From positions 1 through 5,301 of the forward strand of contig JAUUVJ010000327.1 in assembly GCA_030589605.1 (NCBI GenBank): a DNA stretch of 5,301 bases, written 5' to 3'. The notes under the pieces were generated by a model. That model had not been told where the DNA came from and did no database searches. It saw only the letters and a program-made list of their open reading frames with translations. The number at the start of each line of letters is the position of its first letter. Position 1 is the first letter of the stretch. The position numbers and the translations under genes are program-made. This DNA comes from Candidatus Hodarchaeota archaeon. GTDB taxonomy: Archaea; Asgardarchaeota; Heimdallarchaeia; Hodarchaeales; Hodarchaeaceae. Below, one piece after another: positions 1 to 4,887 of this stretch.

Positions 1-293
1 TAGAAATAATAAATGAAAAAAAGAATATTCTGATAGTGAGAGAATTAGTAGCTGAAGACGATAACCTGCTTATATCGAAAGATAATGAAATAGTTATATC
101 TCAAAAGATGGCTATTAGTAAACTTATGGCTATTCTGAAAAACCCATTACAGCAAATGAAAGAAATCATACCTATTGAAGAAATTAGTATTGAAGCTAAC
201 ATTCCCTCCCAAAATATCAAATATATTCTTAATTCATTAATTCAAAATAAGTTGATTGATGGCTCACTAGATAATAATAGTTATAGACCATAA
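1..293 (+). CDS. C-terminal fragment of a protein with a winged-helix/PCI-like tail (5' partial)
   Basis: The reading frame is open from base 3 (first complete codon GAA) to the TAA at 291-293, giving 96 visible residues, so the gene very probably begins outside the window. A GTG at 36 is a possible internal start, but no clear ribosome binding site precedes it. The first half is acidic and polar (AEDDNLLISKDNE). The last 50 residues read like a winged-helix/PCI-type module: a helix with IPIEEISIEANIP, a second helix QNIKYILNSLIQNKLI, then a short wing DGSLDNNSYRP. This order (IxxEEIS..., LxxLIxxxxIxG, terminal aromatic) is typical of PCI and similar winged-helix C-termini in archaea and eukaryotes, where it mediates protein-protein or nucleic-acid contact. 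The full protein's function cannot be told from this fragment. It lies 45 bases upstream of the nuclease start, on the same strand and in the same frame, separated by stops at 291 and 321. Confidence 0.6.
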   Translation, partial: EIINEKKNILIVRELVAEDDNLLISKDNEIVISQKMAISKLMAILKNPLQQMKEIIPIEEISIEANIPSQNIKYILNSLIQNKLIDGSLDNNSYRP

Positions 294-324
294 ATCGCCT
301 TTGGGATTCTCAACTACTTATAAC

Positions 325-329
325 AGGAG
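325..329 (+). promoter_or_regulatory. Shine-Dalgarno AGGAG that supports an AUA start at 339
   Basis: AGGAG lies 9 bases before the ATA codon at 339 and just after the last in-frame stop (TAA, 321-323). It is far from the first in-frame ATG at 414, so it supports initiation near 339 rather than at 414. This site decides the start of the nuclease gene. Confidence 0.5.
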
Positions 330-338
330 ATTTTACAG

Positions 339-1055
339 ATAAACGACGTATTACAAATCATTGTTGACAATCGTGAACCTCAGAAATTAAAGAATAGGCT
401 AATCAAACTTGGAATGCAAGTTGAAGAAAAGCAATTAGATATTGCAGATTATCTTATTTCAAATGAAGTTGCTTGCGAAAGAAAAACAGGTACTGATCTA
501 ATTGCTTCGTTAACAGATAATAGATTATTTGAACAAATAGATCGGTTGATTGAAACGTATGAACAACCAATATTGATAATAGAAAATATTTCATCTGCTT
601 TTGAGAGAACAGAATGGAAAAAAAGAAAAAAGCATGTTTATGGAGCGTTAACCTATATTTTTTTGCGAAGACAAGTACCTATTGTACCAACAACGACGAT
701 AGGTGAAACAGCAATAGTATTAAATAGAATAGCTTCATGGGTTCAGGAAGATCACGATGATCCTATCATAGCGAGAAAATCCCCCAAAAAAAAGAGTTTA
801 AAAGACAAACAGATTTTTTTCCTGCAAGGTTTACAGAATACAGGTCAAAAAAAGGCCGGTGTGTTGTTGAATGCATTTGATGGGTCACCAAAGAAAGCGG
901 TTAATGCTATACTTGATTCTAAAGTGCTATATACTAAAAGTGGAAATCCTAAGGGAATTGAAGGATCTTTCTCAGAAATGAAAGGGTTTGGTGCAAATTA
1001 TATAATCGAAAACAAGAAACTGTTGAATAAAGAAAGCAAGAAAAAAACTGAATAG
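339..1055 (+). CDS. xpf: XPF/ERCC4-family structure-specific endonuclease, short archaeal form
   Basis: The predicted role is cutting branched DNA (3' flaps, forks, stalled-replication or repair intermediates) as a dimer. With the start at 339 it is 238 residues. The ERCC4 nuclease domain spans about residues 6-138: IIVDNREP (D10, R12, E13), then ADY (D37), then ERKTGTD (E47, R48, K49, D53), which is the GDxnERKx3D active site with Gly changed to Ala. RLFEQ and LIIEN follow, as in the family. A lysine-rich linker (about 145-155) leads to a helix-hairpin-helix (HhH2) tail, about 158-230, with hairpins QNTG (166-169, degenerate) and KGFG (215-218). There is no helicase domain, so this is not Hef. 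Short archaeal XPF usually works with PCNA through a C-terminal PIP box, but the tail here (LLNKESKKKTE) has no obvious one. From the first ATG, at 414, the product would lose VDNREP, so I place the start upstream at a non-canonical AUA. The family call is sure; the start is tentative. Confidence 0.85.
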   Translation: MNDVLQIIVDNREPQKLKNRLIKLGMQVEEKQLDIADYLISNEVACERKTGTDLIASLTDNRLFEQIDRLIETYEQPILIIENISSAFERTEWKKRKKHVYGALTYIFLRRQVPIVPTTTIGETAIVLNRIASWVQEDHDDPIIARKSPKKKSLKDKQIFFLQGLQNTGQKKAGVLLNAFDGSPKKAVNAILDSKVLYTKSGNPKGIEGSFSEMKGFGANYIIENKKLLNKESKKKTE

Positions 1056-1063
1056 TAAAAAGA

Positions 1064-1082
1064 TTCATTTTCATTTATTTTT
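1064..1082 (+). terminator. T-rich tract after the nuclease gene
   Basis: Eight bases after the nuclease TAG, the + strand becomes T-rich (TTCATTTTCATTTATTTTT), the form expected of an archaeal factor-assisted or intrinsic terminator, which needs U-runs but no hairpin. It sits in the 25-base gap between convergent genes. On the opposite strand, the AAAAA at 1057-1061 supplies a short T-run after the small minus-strand ORF. Confidence 0.4.
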
Positions 1083-1344
1083 AGAAAGATGAAGATTGAC
1101 TATTTTCTATAGAATCAGAAGTTATCTCCCATAATAAGTTTGAATCGATTAAATCGCTTAAAATGCATCCTGATAGCTGAAATTTTCCACAAAAGAATAA
1201 CCAAGGACAATCTAGTTCACAAAACGGATGTGGAGTAGAAATCATTCGTTGTTTAGCTTTTTTTAGTTCAGATAATAGTAATTGACGAGTAGAGATTCCA
1301 GTATTCAGATAACCTTTTTGAAAAGAAAATGAGTCGGAATCCAT
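1081..1344 (-). CDS. Small hypothetical protein with a His/Cys cluster
   Basis: I do not recognise a family for this 87-residue ORF. The ATG at 1344 directly follows an in-frame TAA, so the start cannot lie further upstream; no strong ribosome binding site is seen. The centre carries H39, C42, C46, C52 and C60 (HPFCELDCPWLFFCGK, then SGC), a spacing of H-x2-C-x3-C-x5-C-x7-C that could bind zinc or an iron-sulfur cluster. An amphipathic, lysine-rich helix precedes it (LLLSELKKAKQRM, about 22-34) and a serine-rich acidic tail follows. There is no signal peptide or membrane segment. The gene is on the same strand as the CoA operon, 120 bases downstream of panB, and convergent with the nuclease. 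A TATA-like box at 1408-1416 is placed well to serve it. It could be a real small metal-binding protein or a chance ORF; the Cys cluster and tidy placement between terminator and promoter favour real. Confidence 0.5.
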   Translation of the reverse strand: MDSDSFSFQKGYLNTGISTRQLLLSELKKAKQRMISTPHPFCELDCPWLFFCGKFQLSGCILSDLIDSNLLWEITSDSIENSQSSSF

Positions 1345-1388
1345 TTACTCGTCCATCCGCTCAATTGATTTTTCAAAGACTTATTATT

Positions 1389-1413
1389 TATAAAGGCTTC
1401 TATGGCCTTTATA
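1389..1413. repeat. Perfect 9-bp inverted repeat, 7-nt loop
   Basis: The arms are TATAAAGGC (1389-1397) and GCCTTTATA (1405-1413), separated by TTCTATG. No T-run follows the second arm on either strand, so it is not a bacterial-style intrinsic terminator. Each arm contains a TATAAAGG, so it could be an operator over a promoter, a pair of opposed TATA elements, or an RNA hairpin. Confidence 0.7.
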
Positions 1414-1416
1414 TAA
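1408..1416 (-). promoter_or_regulatory. Candidate archaeal TATA box for the small ORF
   Basis: The minus strand reads CTTATATAAAGG here, close to the archaeal TATA consensus. A start of transcription about 25 bases downstream would fall near 1385, leaving a leader of about 40 bases before the ATG at 1344. The sequence upstream is pyrimidine-rich and does not look like a good BRE. The box is nearly symmetrical (TTTATATAA on the + strand), so direction is uncertain. Confidence 0.35.
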
Positions 1417-1436
1417 GGAAGAAGAGAGGGAGATTA

Positions 1437-1464
1437 GCGAAAATGACGAAAATGAATCAAATAA
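1437..1464 (-). terminator. T-rich tract downstream of panB
   Basis: Directly after the panB TAA the minus strand reads a T-rich stretch with two TTTT runs (TTATTTGATTCATTTTCG, then TCATTTTCGC). This is the likely 3' end of the CoA operon transcript, in the archaeal style of U-rich terminators without a required hairpin. The two TTTT runs come from a tandem 9-nt repeat. Confidence 0.4.
1438..1455. repeat. Tandem 9-nt duplication (CGAAAATGA x2)
   Basis: CGAAAATGA occurs at 1438-1446 and again, exactly, at 1447-1455. It lies just outside the panB stop codon and doubles the TTTT run on the transcribed strand. It may simply be a replication-slippage product. Confidence 0.8.
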
Positions 1465-2262
1465 TTACTCATAACTATAACTAGTATCAGGAAAGATACC
1501 TTCGCGAACTTCCCGATTATACTCCTGTATAGCCTTCAGAATCTGTTCTTTCAAATTCAAATATCGTTTAACAAATTTAGCTTTGAAATCGAAGTATCCC
1601 AGCATATCATAAGTGACAAGAACCTGACCATCACAATAAGGTCCAGCCCCAATTCCTATCGTTGGTATTGAAAGTGATTCCGTAATCATTTTGGCAACCT
1701 TCCATGGAATAGCTTCCAACACCAATGAAAATATTCCTGCTTCTTCTAGATTTTTTGATTCTTCTAGAATAAATTTAGCAGTTTCTTCTGTACGACCTTG
1801 AATTTTAAAACCTCCAAATCGGTGAACTGATTGTGGAGTCAAACCTAAGTGTCCCATCACAGGGATACCTGCGTCAAGAATGCCTTTGATTGCTGGAATA
1901 CGTTCACTACCCCCTTCTAGTTTGATTGTCTCAGCATTTCCGTATTTTACCAATTTAATCGCATTTCTGACCGCCTCTTCGGCTGAAACTTGGAAAGTCC
2001 CAAAGGGTAAATCACCAATAACCATTGCTGACTTCACTCCACGTGCGACTGCTTGAGTATGTCGTATTGAATCTTCCAATGTCACAGGTAAAGTAGTTGA
2101 ATGTCCATGAACAACCATACCCATTGTATCCCCAACCAACAACATATCTGTTCCAGCTTCATCTAGTATTGAACCAAGAACATAGTCGTAAGCCGTTAAC
2201 ATAGTTATTTTTTTTCCTTTATTTTTCATTTCTATTATATCTAAAGCTGTTTTTTTCATCAT
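1465..2262 (-). CDS. panB: 3-methyl-2-oxobutanoate hydroxymethyltransferase (ketopantoate hydroxymethyltransferase)
   Basis: PanB transfers a hydroxymethyl group from 5,10-methylenetetrahydrofolate (or an archaeal pterin equivalent) to 2-ketoisovalerate, giving ketopantoate, the first pantothenate step; it is a cytosolic Mg-dependent TIM-barrel enzyme. The 265 residues match the usual length. Visible motifs: ITMLTAYDY (19-27), LLVGDTMGMVVHG (41-53, metal-binding D45), VIGDLPFG (81-88, D84), IKLEGG (113-118, K114 and E116), GHLGLTPQSV (137-146), LVLEAIP (180-186, catalytic E183) and IGIGAGPYCDGQVLV. All key residues appear present. It is the last gene of the operon, 9 bases after the phosphopantothenate synthetase stop. 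Two ATGs stand in tandem (2262 and 2259); GGTGA at 2267-2271 is 4 bases from the first and 7 from the second, so the second may be the true start. The call is secure. Confidence 0.97.
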   Translation of the reverse strand: MMKKTALDIIEMKNKGKKITMLTAYDYVLGSILDEAGTDMLLVGDTMGMVVHGHSTTLPVTLEDSIRHTQAVARGVKSAMVIGDLPFGTFQVSAEEAVRNAIKLVKYGNAETIKLEGGSERIPAIKGILDAGIPVMGHLGLTPQSVHRFGGFKIQGRTEETAKFILEESKNLEEAGIFSLVLEAIPWKVAKMITESLSIPTIGIGAGPYCDGQVLVTYDMLGYFDFKAKFVKRYLNLKEQILKAIQEYNREVREGIFPDTSYSYE

Positions 2263-2266
2263 TCTT

Positions 2267-2271
2267 TCACC
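2267..2271 (-). promoter_or_regulatory. Shine-Dalgarno GGTGA for panB
   Basis: The minus strand reads TAAGGTGAAAGAATGATG: GGTGA directly follows the TAA of the upstream gene and pairs with the archaeal anti-SD (AUCACC). Its spacing of 4 or 7 bases leaves either of the two tandem ATGs possible. Confidence 0.75.
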
Positions 2272-3060
2272 TTATAAATTTTCAAAGATATTTCCTTCAT
2301 TAGCTAATTTCAAAAGACGGGATGACATAAATTGGAGTGCTTCTTGTAATAAATCCTTATTGTTATACCTATTTTTTTCTTCAAGTAATTTTGAACGGCT
2401 GTAATCTTTAAATTCGTTAACAAATTCAGTCATTTCTACAACAGCTCGTGTAATATTATTCGTTATTGAAACTGTTGATGTTAATGATGTTCGAGAAATA
2501 GGATTAAGATCTACAGTCACTATATCTTTTTTAAGTTTCCTTAATGCTATTGTTCGATCTCCATCCTCTAGTGGTACGAATACACAATCTGAGCTAGCAA
2601 TGCCTCTTGTGTCAACTATCCTTCTCAGATGTGAAATCTCAGTAATTGTATTTTGATAAGATGGGTCAATACCTAAGATTGATTCCGCTCCTGCTTTCAT
2701 TAAAACTTCTTTAATTGCAGCTTCGCGCTCCTCGGTACGATAAAACAAGTTAATTTCCAATGGAGCCTCAAGAGCCTCACTTAGGTTAACAATTTCTTTT
2801 GGACATAAAGCAGCAACATTTCCGTTTACAGAGATTACAGGGTGTTGTGCTACCAGCATAGTTACTACAGCAAATATCTCTTGCCGTAATGCAAATTCTG
2901 GAGTTTTTTCCCCTAATATATAGTCAAATGCTTCCCCCCGTCCATGTGCAATTAGACCCGCTTCGGCAACAATCTTTTGGTGCATACCATCGATAATACA
3001 CTCACGAGTTCTTAACGATTCAAACCTTGGGTGTTTTTTAGGGATTTCGTGTTTAGTCAT
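2272..3060 (-). CDS. 4-phosphopantoate--beta-alanine ligase (archaeal phosphopantothenate synthetase)
   Basis: This enzyme joins 4-phosphopantoate and beta-alanine with ATP to make 4'-phosphopantothenate. It is the archaeal replacement of PanC acting after, not before, phosphorylation (former DUF137 family). At 262 residues it is of normal length. Conserved blocks seen: HPRFESLRTRE (10-20), AGLIAHGRGEAFDY (34-47), HPVISVNGNVAAL (73-85), LEINLFYRTEER (101-112), GAESILG (123-129), VFVPLEDGDRT (159-169) and VDLNPISRTS (182-191). The VPLEDGDR and DLNPxSRT blocks are diagnostic. The ATG overlaps the TGA of the pantoate kinase gene in an ATGA (4-nt overlap), and no strong SD precedes it, which suggests translational coupling between the two consecutive enzymes. 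The call is secure. The name pps would clash with other genes, so I give no symbol. Confidence 0.96.
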   Translation of the reverse strand: MTKHEIPKKHPRFESLRTRECIIDGMHQKIVAEAGLIAHGRGEAFDYILGEKTPEFALRQEIFAVVTMLVAQHPVISVNGNVAALCPKEIVNLSEALEAPLEINLFYRTEEREAAIKEVLMKAGAESILGIDPSYQNTITEISHLRRIVDTRGIASSDCVFVPLEDGDRTIALRKLKKDIVTVDLNPISRTSLTSTVSITNNITRAVVEMTEFVNEFKDYSRSKLLEEKNRYNNKDLLQEALQFMSSRLLKLANEGNIFENL

Positions 3061-3950
3061 TGTTCACACTTCAATACAGGCTGTTGGCAAATAGTTTCCT
3101 TATTTATCATATTATGAGGGATATTAGATAACTTTAAATCGCTTTCTTGTTGATAAAATAAGAACAGGGATTCTCCTAACATTATTTGAGCTCCTATTAT
3201 GTTTTCTGGCAAATTTTTGATGTATTTTTTTAATCTAGGAGACCAAAGATTAACTTTTTCAGTAAAATCAGCTGCTAAGACAACAAAATTATCCATAGTA
3301 GGATTGGAAATTAAATCTTTGATCAACTTTTCTCCTGCTACATTTACAGCTTCCCTTTTTTGAGGATTTGATAAGATTATTGATGTTTTGAGTGACCCAA
3401 GGTGAACAGTAGCAATTTCCCATCTATTAGAGTTTTTTATTGGCAAAGTTTTACCGAATCCAGGAGCACCTTCTTTTGTTCGGATTTCTAATCCGCCTTG
3501 AAAAAGGCCAATGACATCTCCAAGGCCTGATTTTGTTATCACCTCAGCCTGATGAGCTATCTGAAATATTTCTAGATTACTTCGACCTAAATCGAATAAA
3601 TCATTAATTGCAAATGCAGTTCCTACAGCACCTGCAGCAGAAGCCCCGTAACCAGAAGAAAGGGGAATCTCGAATTTATAATCTAACCTAAAATCAGTCT
3701 GCTTAGTCCTAGGAATTAGAATTTCAACCACTTTTGAGCTGACTAATGCTTTTCCTCTTTCAGTTTCAATTCCATTAAAGAAATACTTAACAGATGAGCT
3801 TTTACTTTTACTAGCAGTTGTAATTACTCCACGATTAATTGAGACACCCGCTCCACGAGAACCGCATCTTAATAAATCATTATTTTCATCTTTAATTTGA
3901 AAAATACCAGTTAGATGTGCAGCTACCCAGTAAGAAATGTCCTGAGTCAC
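3057..3950 (-). CDS. Pantoate kinase (GHMP kinase family)
   Basis: Pantoate kinase (PoK) phosphorylates pantoate to 4-phosphopantoate with ATP. With the ligase downstream it forms the archaeal route to 4'-phosphopantothenate. The product is 297 residues. It starts with WVAAHLTGIFQI (8-19) and CGSRGAGVSINRGV (29-42), equivalent to the APxHITGFF and GSRGAG blocks of PoK. The GHMP ATP-binding loop PLSSGYGASAAGA is at 96-108, and AHQAEV...SGLGDV (132-146, with D145) is the PoK-type motif that separates it from mevalonate or homoserine kinases. FQGGLEIR follows. The start is a GTG at 3950 with GAAGGA (3957-3962) six bases upstream; the only ORF alternatives would cut the first motif. It lies 13 bases after the panE stop (TAATGA double stop) and overlaps the ligase by 4 nt. 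The neighbourhood fixes the substrate as pantoate. Confidence 0.95.
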   Translation of the reverse strand: MTQDISYWVAAHLTGIFQIKDENNDLLRCGSRGAGVSINRGVITTASKSKSSSVKYFFNGIETERGKALVSSKVVEILIPRTKQTDFRLDYKFEIPLSSGYGASAAGAVGTAFAINDLFDLGRSNLEIFQIAHQAEVITKSGLGDVIGLFQGGLEIRTKEGAPGFGKTLPIKNSNRWEIATVHLGSLKTSIILSNPQKREAVNVAGEKLIKDLISNPTMDNFVVLAADFTEKVNLWSPRLKKYIKNLPENIIGAQIMLGESLFLFYQQESDLKLSNIPHNMINKETICQQPVLKCEQ

Positions 3951-3956
3951 AAAAAT

Positions 3957-3962
3957 TCCTTC
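3957..3962 (-). promoter_or_regulatory. Ribosome binding site GAAGGA deciding a GTG start
   Basis: GAAGGA stands 6 bases before the GTG at 3950, between the panE double stop (TAA TGA) and the kinase gene, and overlaps the second stop codon. It supports the GTG as the true start of pantoate kinase. Confidence 0.65.
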
Positions 3963-3963
3963 A

Positions 3964-4887
3964 TTATTCTGGATACTTTTCTATATGTCTAACCAAATCT
4001 GCAATTGCTGCGTTTACTGGTGTTTTGATACCGATTCGTCTGCTTTCTCTCACAATAAACCCATTTAAAAAATCTATTTCAGTTCTTCGTCCTTTTTCAA
4101 TATCCTGTAACATACTGCATCTATTATCTTTTGTTTTTTCGATAACATTGAGAATAAAATCGTGTGTTGTTGAAAAATCCGCTTCAGGAAGGTTGTATTT
4201 AGCGAGTTCTAATCCTTCCTTTAGAATAGCGTCAAAAATGCGTTGGATTGAAGGTTTTTCTAAAATTTTACCATTAGGTACATGTAAGATAGCTGCAAGA
4301 GGACAGATGATAGCATTTGTTAGAAGCTTTTGCCACATTTTCAATTTTATATCTGAAGTCTTCTTTGTAATAAATCCTGAATCATTCATTATTTTTTGAA
4401 TTTTTTTTCCATTACCGTTTTCTCGACCTGTAATTAGGCCAAATGATGTTTTACCAAAGGCTATATGTCGAATAATACCAGGATGGATTAATTCAGCTGC
4501 CTCTGTTGTCACTGCTCTAAAAATTGGGTTGTTTGGGAAAGTTTTCTGGAAAATCTCTTCATTACCCATGCCATTTTGAAGTATGAATATAGGATTATCT
4601 TCAGAAATTCTGTTTACTAAAGAATTGGCTACAGTTCTATTATCAAAAGCTTTTGTTGTTATAAAGACTGCATCTTTTGATGTAGTTTCGTGTTGAAAAT
4701 CAGTATTAGCTTGAAAATGAGACAGGATTTCATTTTCTTGTTTTTGTTCAAGTATACGTAAACCCTTTCTGTTAATCTCCATTACATGAGGATTACGGCC
4801 GATTACGGAAATTTCATAGCCAGAATGAGCTATTCTTCCTGCAAATAAAGAGCCAATGCTACCAGCACCAAATACGGTTATATTCAT
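3964..4887 (-). CDS. panE: 2-dehydropantoate 2-reductase (ketopantoate reductase)
   Basis: PanE reduces ketopantoate to D-pantoate with NAD(P)H, linking PanB to pantoate kinase. The 307 residues cover both family domains. The N-terminal Rossmann domain opens with ITVFGAGSIGSLFAGRI (GxGxxG at 7-12); K79 in ITTKAFDN and N105 in QNGMGN are the conserved substrate and cofactor contacts. The C-terminal helical domain has KMWQKLLTNA (catalytic-type K187, N191), and CSMLQDIEKGRRTEIDFLNG near 257-276 carries S258 and E270, matching the E. coli Ser/Glu substrate residues. After the GxGxxG strand the next basic residue is R31 (VIGRN), typical of NADPH binding in many PanE, though archaeal enzymes may prefer NADH. 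Its ATG shares one base with the coaBC stop (TAATG), with GTGAT at 4893-4897 as SD. An ORF of 160 codons on the opposite strand over this gene is a shadow. Confidence 0.96.
   Translation of the reverse strand: MNITVFGAGSIGSLFAGRIAHSGYEISVIGRNPHVMEINRKGLRILEQKQENEILSHFQANTDFQHETTSKDAVFITTKAFDNRTVANSLVNRISEDNPIFILQNGMGNEEIFQKTFPNNPIFRAVTTEAAELIHPGIIRHIAFGKTSFGLITGRENGNGKKIQKIMNDSGFITKKTSDIKLKMWQKLLTNAIICPLAAILHVPNGKILEKPSIQRIFDAILKEGLELAKYNLPEADFSTTHDFILNVIEKTKDNRCSMLQDIEKGRRTEIDFLNGFIVRESRRIGIKTPVNAAIADLVRHIEKYPE

Larger units (their letters stand above)
1345..1464. other. Intergenic region between panB and the small Cys-rich ORF
   Basis: This 120-base stretch has no convincing gene. From the panB side it holds a T-rich tract (minus strand), a 9-nt tandem duplication, a purine-rich run on the + strand (about 1415-1433), and a perfect 9-bp inverted repeat with TATA-like sequence. 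It probably combines the end of the CoA operon transcript with the promoter of the small ORF. Confidence 0.5.

Noticed and set aside
414..416. ATG as the start of the nuclease
   Set aside because: It has no ribosome binding site and would remove the VDNREP strand of the active site, which is encoded in the same open frame just upstream.
781..794. C5A8 homopolymer in the nuclease linker as a programmed frameshift site
   Set aside because: The frame continues normally through it into a recognisable HhH domain, and no alternative frame product makes sense; it simply encodes a lysine-rich linker.
1389..1413. Inverted repeat as an intrinsic (rho-independent type) terminator
   Set aside because: No run of T follows the stem on either strand and the genome is archaeal, where termination depends on T-rich tracts; the stem is better seen as an operator or promoter element.
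1443..1484. 13-codon + strand ORF after a purine-rich run and a TATA-like box
   Set aside because: It has GAGGGAG upstream and a box at leaderless distance, but is very short, has no distinctive content and runs into the 3' end of panB in antisense. Too little to call a gene.
3057..3950. Mevalonate or homoserine kinase as identity of the GHMP kinase
   Set aside because: The GSRGAG and AHQAEV...GLGDV blocks and the position between panE and the phosphopantothenate ligase point to pantoate kinase.
3917..4399. 160-codon ORF on the + strand
   Set aside because: It lies antisense to panE and the start of pantoate kinase, both with clear family motifs. The product is rich in Ser, Ile and Phe without any recognisable motif, as expected of a shadow frame.
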